Shown here piece after piece: positions 11,568 through 23,469 of a stretch of DNA of 64,000 nt (the stretch's first letter is position 1; each line of letters opens with the position of its first letter). Position numbers and translations under genes: made by a program. Under the pieces are notes generated by a model, which was not told where the DNA came from, searched no databases, and worked only from the letters and a program-made list of their open reading frames with translations. Where the stretch lies: the NCBI GenBank assembly GCA_964016985.1, contig OZ024823.1, forward strand, positions 28,933,216 through 28,997,215. Direction: 5' to 3'. The DNA is from Anodontia alba (taxonomy: Eukaryota > Mollusca > Bivalvia > Lucinida > Lucinidae).

Positions 11568-11900
11568 GATAAATATTTTTAATACATGTGAAAATACAGA
11601 AAATGCAACAGTCACATTCCCTTGTCCCGCATGTAGAAACCGCGTGCTCGTAACGGTAACGTCACGAGAAATCGTGGCGGAAACCTCTAAGAGGGAAAAC
11701 GCATGTGTACTAATGTTCGTTAAATTATAGAGATTTTTTTCGTCAGAAATGCATATGAAACTGGCAGGTATTAAAATAGAACCTAAGTATTGACACAGAT
11801 AGGCCTATGCAAACTGTAGACTCAGATCAGACGCCGCAGAGAAAGAGGGAATGAAACTAGTTAGGGGGAACAGGGAACATGGAAATTCGGATAACACTTT
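11560..11900. repeat. Imperfect duplication, copy 1 (MRPS10 5' region)
   Basis: Shares TCCC..TTG.CCCGCAT, ACGTCACG, GTGGCGG, CAGAAATGCATA and GATAGGCCTAT in the same order with 12370-12690. Copy 1 overlaps the MRPS10 start exon. Confidence 0.7.
11568..11760 (-). promoter_or_regulatory. Probable MRPS10 5' UTR and promoter region
   Basis: Lies just upstream of the MRPS10 ATG and is richer in CpG than its surroundings, with several CG dinucleotides around 11640-11690. No TATA box is evident. The segment is repeated imperfectly at about 12370-12690, including a GGTAACGTCACG-like block. Promoter function is inferred from position only. Confidence 0.35.
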
Positions 11901-12369
11901 TAGGACAATAAGACGTGCGACCAGTGAAGACTTCGATCATCTTCCGATGCAAGGGCAGTCAGATTTTGCCGTTTGTGGTAACAAACAGGCATGTAAACTC
12001 CAGTTCTTGGAGAGTTTCCAAATAATTAGTTAAATACATCACCGTTTCAGTGAAGGTTTTACATGCGTTCTGCGGCGTCTGATCTGGGTCTACACAGTTT
12101 GCTCAGGCCTGTCTGTCCGACTACGTAGAGTAAGTACGGAAATTCGGCCAAATCGAATCCCTTCAGAAATCATCCTGGATCCGCCCCTGATTCATAAAAA
12201 AAAATGCTGGGTCCGACTCGTAAAATTCATCATCAAGGCATAGGCAGTTAGCTCCCTTTAAACAGTAAAACCTAAAAAGTGCATGAGGACCTTACTCCGC
12301 ATTTACCAGGGTGTAAATAAATATAAGTACTGTAATTCTTTTACATTATGTATATATTGAGAACATCAT

Positions 12370-12690
12370 AATTATTAAAATACCCAGAAACTGAACAGTC
12401 GCAAAGCAACATTTCCTGAGAACATTTCCCTTGCCCCGCATTAAGAAACCACGTGCTCGTAGTGGTACGTCACGTGAAAATCGTGGCGGGAAACCGCTTC
12501 GGGAGAAAAACAAACTTATTTTATAGAGCCTTTTTCTCGTCAGAAATGCATACAAAACTGGCACGTAATTAAAAGAACCTAAATATTGGAACAGATAGGC
12601 CTATACAAACAGCGTAGATCCAGATCAGACGCCGCAGTGAACAAGGGGATGAAATTTGGGGGAATAGGGGAATTGGCCTCTGGGCTTTTC
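12370..12690. repeat. Imperfect duplication, copy 2
   Basis: Second copy of the 11560-11900 segment, about 800 bases away in the same orientation. It contains a CACGTG at 12471-12476 where copy 1 differs. Confidence 0.7.
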
Positions 12691-13990
12691 AAGATCGTCC
12701 TCCGAGTATATTCGTTTCTTAATTAAAGCCAGTATTGGTGTCTTCACAGGAATCCCTGTATTTTTCACGGGTATTCGGTAGTATTCCGGTATTTCGGTAA
12801 GTCGTTTGACCACTAAACCAGAATCCCAAAGTTGATCTGATCATTTCTGCAAAGCGTGACGCACATGCGATAGTAAGAAAGCGCTACACGCGAAATTGTA
12901 AATTAGCATGTGCATCCACGCATTCTGATCTGGGTCGTTCCTGCTCGTCCGTACACTGTGTCCTTCGATAATATCTGCCGCTAATATTTAAGTTTAGCGT
13001 GCCAATGGTTTCAATAAGCACGCCGAAAACGTTTTCGCCGTGGGGATTAACGTTAGCCTCCAGCAAAATATTTCCTGTCTGATCGCGTGATTGTCATGAT
13101 ATGCTCAATGCATCCTATTTGAACAGGTGATGGTCCCAGCAGAAATGATAGGTCCCAATAAGCTAAAATGAACCTAATCATTTTTACAAATGTGATCAGT
13201 CTGTGCACTTGCTAGAGACTGCGACTCACGTATTACAGTGTTTTATACCAATGACCTAATCAGCGAATTGAGTGGACACCATCCTGCACTAGACTGCGTC
13301 TCGCATTCTGATCTGACTTACACATATACACAAAGGGTCATTTTCGCCTGAACAGGGATCTAATGAAAGACACATATTCTTGCAATAAGTTTCGTTACCG
13401 ATTTCTAAACGACAATACATTTTTTTTAACGAGAGAAATATTGCTAAAAGCGATAATGGCAGTTCACAGGTTTGGCATACGTAGTTGCTAAACTCTTTGA
13501 TCTTGATCAGGCTGCATTCAGATCTGGTTGTCCGCACTGTTCGTTTATGTATGAGTCCTTTCCAATAGAAAACCTTATGACATTTGAGACCAGCACAGAC
13601 AAGATCCAACATGCGCATCCGCGCAGTCTGTGTATCGGGGCAGTCTGATCTGGGTCTATGCATATCGCTAACAGAATGCATTATGTCAGCCTCAGATGTC
13701 AGCAAGCAGTGTGAATACTGCGCTTCAAAACGGCGGAAATTCTAATCAGTCTGCGCTTTTCACATTTAAACTCAGTACACCTCACCTTTGAGGAAAGGGA
13801 CTTTTGTGTATATGTAGTGGCTAAAACAAGAACAAACGTGCGGTAACCTTTTGAAGTATTTTTTGGTCAGCTTGTGTATCTCAGTGCGGTAAAGTGAAGA
13901 GGGTTGTTACGTGAGAAGACAGTGGACTAAGCCAGCCTAGTTTAAGAAAGTGGCACATTCCCGGAGTGCCGAACAAACGTATCTGGCGAT
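12690..13990. other. No gene recognised
   Basis: Relatively CpG-containing sequence with several CATTCTGATCTGG-like half-palindromes (about 12920, 13300, 13520, 13640) related to HP-D and HP-H arms. Open frames here are short and carry no recognisable protein. Confidence 0.5.
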
Positions 13991-14132
13991 TAATTAGTGT
14001 ACCGGATAATTAATTGTTTTGTTATGAGAAACATTATTCGACATGGAATTAATCGGATGGAATTGAAAACAAACATCAGTGTGGTATTTATTTATTTTTC
14101 ATACAATTTCACATTCAATTTATCAATCACTC

Positions 14133-14160
14133 CTCGGACCCATCAATTGATGGGTCCGAG
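14133..14160. repeat. Perfect 28-base palindrome
   Basis: The arm CTCGGACCCATCAA is followed directly by its exact complement, with no loop. The same arm recurs alone at about 17852. Confidence 0.9.
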
Positions 14161-14352
14161 ATCACTCATAGCAAATAAGAAAACACTTTCGTCGTGTAGG
14201 TCCTTTTTTGTCGTTTCGGGTGTCCGAAAGCGTCCGATAGCTAGGTCAATTTTGGCTTTAAGTGAATCTGTCCTAAAATTTCGAACAGTAAATTTTTTAG
14301 CAAACTATAATTTCTAAAATTTCGAACAGCAAGAACTGAAATTATTTAATTT

Positions 14353-14380
14353 TGTTCGAAATTTTAGGACATTTACCGTA
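14353..14380 (-). repeat. Right 28-bp terminal inverted repeat
   Basis: Exact inverse of 11084-11111. A direct-orientation relative of the left subterminal region (CCTAAAATTTCGAACAGTA) lies just before it at 14268-14335. Confidence 0.75.
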
Positions 14381-14799
14381 ATTACCTTTGAGCAATCTGT
14401 GTCAGGTGTGTTTGTCTGCATTTAGAGACAGTGGCCAGCATTAGCCTCTGTAACTGAAACAGAAGTAATAACTAAATTAGCCCACTGATCCTTGAGACCA
14501 CAAGCTATGTACCAGGATAATACATCTGAGCAAATTTAGCTTGAAATTAAAAATATACCCAAGACATACGACTTGTTGAGGAGGAGTGTTTGATGATTTC
14601 TGGGATAATTTTTCTTCGAGAAAAATATCCCAGAATCATCACCAAAATTTATACATTTCCTTAACAAGCCCCCTGTCATGAGATATTGATGCTTCTACCA
14701 TGTATAATCTTTGACCTATGATACAGGTTCTTTTGCACTGCACATCATCTTGGTACCTAAAGATTGAACCACTTCCATACAAGCTATCTTAGAAAACTT

Positions 14800-15300
14800 C
14801 TAAAGATTAAGTGGCAAGCCAGGATTCCAGACACAGAAGTTCGAAAAAGGGCAGCGATGCAGAGTGTACATACTCTTCTGAAATTGGTACAATAAGACAG
14901 ACAGGCCATGTTGCCAGACTGCCAAGTGAATGTTTGCCAAAGAAAATCCTCTATGTGGAACTACAAATGGGAAAACGCTCCCATGGTGATCCAAAGTGAT
15001 ACAAGGACACCTCAGTCCCACTCCCTCCCCACCTTAAGGACTTCAACATACCATACCAACAGAGCTGTGGGAACAAATTGCACAGGATCGAGCAAAGTGA
15101 CGAGGCCTCATAAGAAGGGTGCTGGTGAATATGAAGCAAAAAGAATCGATGAAGCCAAGCAGAAACGTGCTCAGCAGAAAGCCAGAGCTAAGGCATCACC
15201 AACAGAGCTGTCTTTCTCAGGCTTCTCTTGTTCTGTCTGCAACAGGCAGTTTAGTGCTAAGACTGGTCTCATCATACATCTTAGAACAAACAAACAGTAG
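14800..15300 (+). pseudogene. 3' end of a non-LTR retrotransposon ORF, frameshifted
   Basis: The frames together carry the C-terminal signature of many LINE pol proteins: KWQARIPDTEVRKRA, then GHVARLPSECLPKKILYVEL and GKRSHGDPK in another frame, then EAKRIDEAKQKRAQQKARA and a C2H2-like CSVCNRQFSAKTGLIIHLRT near the end. At least one stop and two frame changes show it is dead. The upstream RT domain is absent. Confidence 0.85.
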
Positions 15301-15544
15301 CACTTCATGCATTTGATTAAGATTGGTCATTGTTAATAATGACAGACGAGCTATTATTATGGACATACACATAATGAGCTTTTATTTGAAAGTGTTGGAT
15401 ACTTTAATTTCTGACCTCTCTATATGGAATAGTGTGAAACAAAATAACATTTGCATTTTAAGTAATTATAAATGGAAACTTATTCTGGGAATTCTGTTGA
15501 AACTTTATGATAAAATGTGCCTGTGCAAAACTTTTCATCAAATC

Positions 15545-16605
15545 AAAGATGAATCAATTCAGTGACAAGGTTAGGAAATAATGAGGTCTTAAAAACTTAA
15601 ACAAAAACTTTTAACATTTTTAAAATTCTGTGACTCCGATCGCAAGGTCATGCTCATGAGTGCTGAAGGACTTGATAAAAACTTGGGACTAGTATCTAAC
15701 ATGATACCAAATATAAATTAAATCCATTGTTTGGTTTAGAAGTAATGAGGTCCTAAAAGCTTTGATGTTAACTTTTTAACATGAAAATTTTGACATGGCT
15801 GTGACCTTGACCTTAACATGAACTAGGGGGATGAGGATGAAACTGGGCAAAATTTTGGACCAATATGTATCATCATACCAAAGATGAATCGAATCGGTGA
15901 TAAGGTTAGGAAATAATGAGCTGTTAAAAAATTTAAGAAAAACTTTAACATTTAAATTCTAAGTCTGTGACCTTGACCTCAAGGTCATGGTCATGAGTGC
16001 TGATGGTACTGTTAAAAACTTTTGACCAGTATCTATCATGATACCAAATAGGAACTAAATCCATTGTGTAGTTTAGAAGTAATGAGATCCTAAAAACTTC
16101 GACATAAAATTTTAACATGAAAATTCTTAGTCTGTGACCTTGACCTTGACATGACCTAGGGTGGTGGGATGGAACTGCACAAAATTTTGGACCAATATGT
16201 ATCATCATACCAAAGACGAATCAAATCGGTGATAAGGTTAGGAAATAATGAGGTCTTAAAAACAAACATTTAAATTCTAAGTCTGTGTCCTCGACCTCAA
16301 GGTCACGGTCATGAGTGCTGACGGTGCTGACAAAAACTTCTGACCATTGTCTATCATAATACCATATAGAAGTAAATCCATCATTTGTCTGTGACCTTGA
16401 CCTTGACATCACCTAGGATGGTGGGGATGGTACTGTGCAAAATTTTGGACCAATATGTATCATCATACCAAAGATGAACCAAATCGGTGATAAAGCTAGG
16501 AAATAATAAAGTCTTAAAAACTTTAACGAAAACTTTAACATTTGTGAACACCGGCACCGGGGGTAGTACAATAGCTCTCCATGAACATTGTTCAGGTGAG
16601 CTAAT
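15545..16605. repeat. Tandem-array element (array type T2, dimer organisation)
   Basis: Related to 5560-6395 by CTGTGACCTTGACCT and ACCAATATGTATCATCATACC. Marker ATGAATC(G)AATCGGTGATAAGG recurs at about 15549, 15884, 16216 and 16475. A different half-unit lies between, so the repeat is a dimer of about 333 bases, with the last one shortened. The right end is ATAGCTCTCCATGAAC hairpin then GGTGAGCTAA. Confidence 0.8.
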
Positions 16606-17001
16606 GACTGACAACATCAGTAATAAAGTAATATGCAAAGTCAGATCAGACTCTTTGCTGTTCAGGTAAGCCTTCTATGGATCCTTGACTGTCAATTCAC
16701 AGAGCACAATAGTCTTCCAGCAGCCTTTTGAAATCATCTTACCCAAATGGAATGCCAGTTTATTGGTTATTACACACGGTGATGCATATCTTTTTTGTGT
16801 GGGGGCAAATAAAAGTTGTGACGGGCAAGTAGATTTTAGCTACAGGTTGTCCCAAGGGCAAGTTGCTTTCACTGGCATACTTTAAAGCAAATTATGTAAA
16901 CCACCACACCAGCTCCTGGGCCAAGAAATATACATGTAACAAAGAATTATCGAAGCATGATGGATACTGATTCCAGGATCCCGGTGTTTGGCTCGCCGTT
17001 A

Positions 17002-17261
17002 CTAACTGGCCTTAAATTTGACAATACTGATAGAAAAATAATTATCTGGAGGTACTGCAGTCTTATCAGTGCGATTCTGTGTGCATTCCTCACATGCATC
17101 AATGACTTCATCAGTTATGGTATGCACTAAATGGAGACACTGGATCAAATGATGATGACTGGCTAAAATACCACATAATTTAATTTGATGCAGTTTTGCA
17201 ATCTCTTTTCTCATTTCTTGTTGCTTCTGCAATCTTAGAAACCCCAATGCGGAATGGTTAC
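17002..17261 (-). CDS. Orphan exon candidate, unknown product
   Basis: Open frame of 85 codons with no repeat character, from an acceptor-like TATTGCAG (ending at 17262) to the stop TAG at 17004-17002. The encoded NHSALGFLRLQKQQEMRKEI stretch and the following AKLHQIKLCGILASHHHLIQ are amphipathic and look protein-like, with a Cys pair in DACEECTQ. I do not recognise the family. It would be the last exon of a minus-strand gene whose earlier exons lie to the right; none was found. It may be chance or a decayed element. Confidence 0.3.
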
Positions 17262-19990
17262 CTGCAATATGTCGTTAGCACTTATCTAGACAATGACGCA
17301 AAGAATCATTTGCTCTTGTGCGCAGAAATAATATATGCAGATGTTTAGCACAGGAAATAGTCACACTGTGTATCAGGGGAAACTTTAACAGTGTCCCGAG
17401 TGGGAATAAGCATACAAAAATTATTGTTTTGCATACAACGGATTTTGTTTACGTTGTGATCATGTGTTACAAGTTGATTTTAATTGTTTTCTTTATTAAA
17501 TATATTTGGGTATTTATGGAAAATATGCTGCTTATCTAAGACACTGAGCCTCTTCTGATTCAAGCTAGTTTATCTAAAAATAGACACGATGTTGCACTCT
17601 TAAGGGTTATCACAAAAACAGCAATGTATCGGTAAAAATGGGTATGTACATGTATTCTGTACTGGCTAGTTTTTCAAACTGACCCGTATATGGAAAAGAT
17701 TTACTCCAGTACGGATGCTATCTGGAGCACTGGTGTATTACACAGATTATTGTTATCTCAAAAAGTACCTAAATGTAATTATCCAGTATACAATGTACAC
17801 TATTTGTGTCCTCCTATAATGTTAACACTTTCCAACCTGAGTTTATGAAAGCTCGGACCCATCAAAACCCGGACTGGTAACTATAGTGCTAAAACCTATT
17901 TTATCGATATGATGATGTCATGGCTATGATTTTACCGGTTACCGGGTTTCGTCTGGAATGTGCGAAAATCAATCGAGTAGAAAGTGATAATTATCCGCAA
18001 TAAACTGTGAACAAAACATCACTTATCATTCAAATTAAATACTACGTAATTATTTTGTTTTTTAATCATATTTGTTGAATATTGATCACACAAATTACAA
18101 ATTTTGATGAAGTTTCCAAACAATGATTTGTGAATGAATTAAGCTATTCGTCGAAAAAAAAAATGACGACCATTGTTGAATAGTACTAGCATAAGCAGAG
18201 CCTTTTAATGCTTTTTCTCGCTAAAATCAACTATAAACCCAACTTATTCAGAATAAACTAGCTTTGTTTTATTGCTTTATCAGCATATTATTTTCATAAC
18301 CGTAATAGAAATTTGAAAAGTCGACTGTGAAAATGTCCATTCTCTCGAATTTGACCCACGTTCTAAAACGAGTATGTGCAAAATTCGGCGATTATCTATG
18401 TTAAAAGGAATCAGTTGAATAAAATGTTATTAACATATAACGGACCCAAGATTGCATTATTGCTTTATAATAATTTTAACTGGCTTAACTAAAAACAAAT
18501 GTGTTTAATACTAGTTTAATAGGATGGAGTTTTGCAAAATATAGATTCCGAAGTGACGTAAGCATCACCAGCACCCGCGACATGATAATTAACGGAAATG
18601 GACAGTAACAAGGGACTTTTCCATTATTGGATTTGGACACGTCCATTTTGTAAATAGGTATGTCAGTCAAATTGAAAATCAAAACAGTGTAGATCCTGAT
18701 GAGATGACCCGTCTCATTGGAGCTACTGTGTTTGCACAGGTATCCGTTTTAGTCTGCCGGGCTGAGAGGGTAAAGCCGTAACGGAAAAAAAGAAAGACTG
18801 AAAGGTAATGGGCATGAAATGTGTGTGACACTCAGCCTCCTCCCGCATACACAACTCTAGGCATAATTTTCCGTCTCGAAAATTGACATCTATATATATC
18901 TTACAGAAATTGCAGAGATAAATCTGCTATAAGTACTGAATCTGTTTCTAAGTAAAGAATAACTTCGGGAAAAGGTTTCTATGTGGCTGAACTGTCGAAT
19001 CAAGGGCGCAGCCATTTTCTTCGTCGAGTATAAACATCTACGCAAAATTTACTATTAGTACGGATTCCGTGCCGGATCATTGCGGTAATGGGCGTCTGAT
19101 TCTGCCAACCTCAAACAGAGTAAATACGTGAAGTGCTTAATATCAAAAACGCTCACGCAGACGAAAAAAAAAAAAAAAAAAAAAAAATGAGAGAAAAAGT
19201 GAATTTTTTTAAAAAAAAAAAATTGTGAAGATTTATGAAACGAACCTTTTAAATTTAAAGGCTAGATATAAGACTATTTATCATTCACCTCGGTTTTTAA
19301 ATGTACATGTAAAATGTTATTTAATAATTAGCCTGAAGGCTATTTTACCGCATGAACAAACGCCTAAAACTATACATGTAATAAAAGCAACAACAATCAT
19401 AGCATGCAAGAGAATAACGCTATATATCACAATTACGATGAAGCAATCACAGAGGTTATCATAAGTATTTTCCTAAGTCAAGACAAAATGTCTAGAGGGC
19501 TATAGGTCACTCTTTCTCTCCCTCTCTAAATTGTTTCAAAGCAATGATGAGAATCACTGGCAAGGTAGCATGTTGTACAAGTACTAACTGTATAAAGGGT
19601 AGAACGAAAGACCCTTATCCAGCCAAACCCTGCAAAAAAAAATCCACTTAAAAATATATTCTTCTATGACAACTTTCCCCATCAAGCCTAATGAAAACGT
19701 CACCGTGATCAAACTACAATAATTAACGTCGTCAAAAGTGCGTGCAAAAGGGCACGTTTGATGACGTAAGCATGTACTTATCGTGACGTCCGCTGAAAAA
19801 GAGTTCTTTAGAAAACATTGCAACAAAGTCGATTTTCCTTTCTTTATCATGTTAGAATCGAAATACTTTTCTCTAATGTGAATTATCGCGACTAACGCAT
19901 GGTGTTGTCGGGAAGAAGCGAATGTTAATTCACTCCAGCTTCGTCGTCTACCCTCTAACATTATACGTTATTCGCGATAATTCTCAGTAG
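17262..19990. other. No gene recognised
   Basis: AT-rich sequence with few repeats. It contains a poly(A) stretch at about 19165-19187 and a partial HP-D-like palindrome at 18685-18745. Open frames are short and unlike known proteins. Confidence 0.5.
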
Positions 19991-20034
19991 AGAAAAATAT
20001 TACTTTTATTGTTAGCGGCGAAATCAGTGTATAT

Positions 20035-20565
20035 CTGGTGAAAATAAAAGTGGTATCAATCACTAGTGAAATGATATCGTATTATTTCACTAGTGACTGA
20101 TACGATTTATATTTTTCCTCCTCGTATTTCCGGGATGACTTTGGTTTTATTCATTGTTTCAAACTAAGTGGATGATACCTCCACTTTAGATTTATGAACA
20201 CCTCTAACTTCTTTGTTTCTGAGCTAAACTACCGAGTTGGGTATGCATTTTTAGGAGATAGTCTCGACCGTTCTCGTATCAAAATTATTTTGATTTGCCA
20301 AAATATTTATTTTTCTCTCTCTTTGTGGCAAGCACTCTCTGTCGACTTCATAATGTTTCTGTTTTGTTTTCGACGTCAGTAATGACACCAATACCGCTAA
20401 AGCATAGAAATAGTGAAATAAAAAAGATTTCTCCTCCCCCACCCGTAAATAATATATGTTCATCTCGTGTGATGAAAACATTCAAATGTTTTAATGACAA
20501 TGGAAATATTTATGGTATTCACTCCAAAAGAGCAAATATCCTCTATTTCTCAATTCTAACATAGC
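20035..20565 (+). repeat. Diverged direct repeat, copy 1
   Basis: Order of shared blocks with 21310-21805: TTTCACTAGTGA, TTCATTGTTTC, CTTC..TGTTTCTGAGC.AAACTA, GACGTCAGTAATGAC-like, then GAAAATATTTATG.TATTCAC and AAAGAGTAAATATC.TCTATTT. It has no coding capacity. Confidence 0.6.
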
Positions 20566-21309
20566 ACGCCTATATAGGCAACGGAAATGAACTGCGTTTT
20601 ATTCTGCAACAAATCACTAGGCGGAAGAGCATGACGCGAGGAGCCGCCGTTTTTAAGATTTTTTTCTGAAGTCATTTTCCTGGACGTTAAGTCATGTAAC
20701 GTCGTTTTATTTATTTATTTTTTTTCCACCAGATTCGTTGCAAACAGTCGTAAATGCATGTGTTACAGCCAAAGAAGTTGCATAGCTGGGGTTTCGCGAA
20801 CAATTGCGGAAGGTTAGGAGAATCTGAAGGAATCAATGACATTTTTGTCGATCTTTAGTGTGTTAGAGTCGAAAGAGAACAGCTCTAGTGCTTGAATTGA
20901 AATTGAATAAATCACAGTTTGTTGGTCAGTTGTAAGTAGATTGATCACTCACGCGACGCGCTCATTATTTGATCTGCATACAGTTGACCTCAAACCTGTG
21001 ATTTATTACTCAACAATTCGCGGCTTGAGCTGTTCTATTCCTTAACTCAAGTCTACCTATATCTGACTTGTTACCGTATATTTTTATGCGTTTAATGTTG
21101 ATACATGTAATAAAGAATACATTAATTCGGACGAAAAAATCAATTAAAAAATGATTGTCTACGTCCATATATAGATATGAGGCGAGATACGGAAGTGAAT
21201 CTATTATTGATCCATAATGCATCATAAGGTTGTCTACAACTAAAACCAGGAACTAGCTGCAGTACTAAATAGAACAGAATAGAATGATATTTATTGGAAA
21301 ACCTACATA

Positions 21310-21805
21310 TAAAGATGATTTTTTCACTAGTGAAAGAATATGATATTTTCACTGGTGAAAAATAACCCGTTTCGATTTACTTCGGTTGTCTTCATTGTTT
21401 CCCTAAGAGATACCGATCCCTCTTCGGTTTTTAACTTCTCTGTTTCTGAGCAAAACTATCAAGTGTTAGTAAGCATTTTCTTAGTTTGAATGTAAGGAAC
21501 ATTTTAGTAACAAGATTATCTTAACTTACCGAAACTTCTTGTCCTTGTCTCTCCAGCGCTTCTCATGTTTTAAGCACTGAACGTCGACGCTGTTTTTGTT
21601 TGGTGACGTTAGTTATGACGTAAGAAGCGCTTTGGCGTGTGAACAATAAAATAAAAAGAAAATTTACTCTTTTTCAACGAATGTCACAAACATTTTCTTC
21701 GCACTCGTGAAAATACTGATGTTTTCATTACACTCGATGAAAATATTTATGATATTCACAACAAAAGAGTAAATATCATCTATTTATAGCATTCCTGGGA
21801 CAGCG
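21310..21805 (+). repeat. Diverged direct repeat, copy 2
   Basis: Second copy, about 1.27 kb downstream of the first in the same orientation. Long spacing could reflect a degenerate LTR pair, but no LTR-element protein lies between them. Confidence 0.55.
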
Positions 21806-21869
21806 TGACAAAAACTGATATTCTTAACCACTTAGTTTAGTTTTGATAGTTGTTTTTAGGTAAAATAAA

Positions 21870-22175
21870 AGTAAAAAATGATTGCCTTTGGAAACAAAGA
21901 ACACACAAAATCACGAAAATCGGAGACTCGGTTTGACTGTGTCTCTTCTTATGCAACACTGTAGTTTGCGAGGCTGCATACGCCCCTTGCGTTGGCTTAA
22001 GCGGTATTTGATTTTCAAAATAACCAGGATGGGCTCAGTGATCTCAAAGGAAATAAAATATAACCTGCACTATGATGATGTACGGGGAGACTTTTTACGG
22101 CACAACACCAGCTACAGTAGAGTAAAATAAAAGTAAAAAAAGGATTGCCTTTGGAAACAAAGAATCCTAAAAGCG
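21870..22175 (+). repeat. Dispersed repeat R-I
   Basis: Begins GATTGCCTTTGGAAACAAAG and includes GCAACACTGTAGTTTGCGAG and ATGATGTACGGGGAGACTTT. The GATTGCC motif returns at its right end (22142). Relatives lie at 52900-53240 and 60640-60800. Confidence 0.7.
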
Positions 22176-22439
22176 AGGTGAAATTAACTGTAATTATTTT
22201 TAATGTGGGGGTCATTCTTGTAGAGGCCAGCGGGACGAGATCTCATTTAGACCTCTCCAATTCACATGTTTTGTATTTTGGAACCTAGACGATTTCGCCA
22301 AGATTGGCATGTAAAGAACCCAAGACTATTCCGTATTAAAATCAGCTTTAACATTAATCGTGTGCTAAGCGTAGACCAATTAAGCTTTTTGTGAAAGCTT
22401 TTACGTACGTTTGTTTATAGGGGTCAGTTGCCTGTTATT

Positions 22440-23105
22440 TACCGCACATACCCAAAAGTTAGGCACGACGGCGGTTCGGGCCTCAGACTCAATGACGGCC
22501 TCTTCGTAAAACTTTAACCAGTGGGTTGGGGCTTGACGATATGTCTTTGGCTTGGCCCGCCATGGTTCAACTATTGGTTTTCATTTACTCTGGCATACCG
22601 TAGAATTAGCCATGAGTAATCGTCTTTGTTTATCATAGTGATTAATTTGATTTTTATATTTTCGCTTTGGTGCATTGACTGAGTTGGGAGCCTTTATGCG
22701 AACCGATTTTTTATGTGTTTCTGTATTAAGAGTAGCATCGGGACCCAGTGAAGTTAGCTAGCTGTAAAAGTGCTTTAAATCCCCTGGTGGTTTACTCTAC
22801 TGACCGTTCTAAGGCGGTGGTCCCGGTGTTAGTCTTACTCTTTGTTGCTTTGTGATTTATTCTACGAGGCGATTTGTTGTATGTCTTTCCGTGTGTCATT
22901 TTGTTCTTGTGATTTTCAGTCCTTTTAGTATTGTGATTACCTCGCTTGGGGAAGAGAGAGCTAATCTTAGTGCTTTTCGTACGTTTGTTCGATTTGTGCT
23001 TGTTTGGATTTGTCGGTTTTCTCTTCCTCTTGGGGTCTGGGAAGAGCTGCGGTTTGTGATTGTGGCACTCCCTGGACTTTTCTCTTACCTTTTTTTTTTT
23101 TTAGA
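22440..23105 (+). mobile_element. 3' fragment of the 57.8-59.0 kb retroelement
   Basis: Plus-strand copy of the tail seen on the minus strand at 57769-58400: GGGCCTCAGACTCAATGACG, GCCATGGTTCAACTATTGG and a final TCTCTTACC before a T run. It lacks the reverse-transcriptase part. Confidence 0.75.
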
Positions 23106-23469
23106 TTTTGTCTGTTACCTTTATTCGATGTAATCGTATAAGGTCATCATTCTGAGCTAGCACTGTCAGCGGCTGTATAAAGTCATGAATATGCTTTACA
23201 CACGAAAGGAATCTGCAATACGACCTTTTACTGCTTTTACCGTAAAAGGACAGCTCATCTTATTCATTGTAAACTATGCTTTGAAAAGTGTTTTCAAGAT
23301 GGCGGTAAAACTGTGAGCTTAGAACAACCCTAATCAGGAAAATAATAAAAATAAAAACAGTATACTTGTAACTCTTTTCGAACGATAAAGGCCCTTTAGA
23401 TTTGTCGTTCCATACGCACATTATTGACTTTAGCGTCAGAAAAATGTAGCTGCTAAGTAATATATAGGC

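Noticed and set aside
13289..13705. 138-residue minus-strand open frame
   Set aside because: Contains several HP-D/H-type half-palindromes, has no recognisable domain and no splice signals.
22852..23133. Hydrophobic open frame shared with 57599-58186 on the other strand
   Set aside because: Both frames lie in the tail of the same retroelement. Comparing the copies, most substitutions change the amino acid, in about the ratio expected without selection, so it is not a maintained protein.
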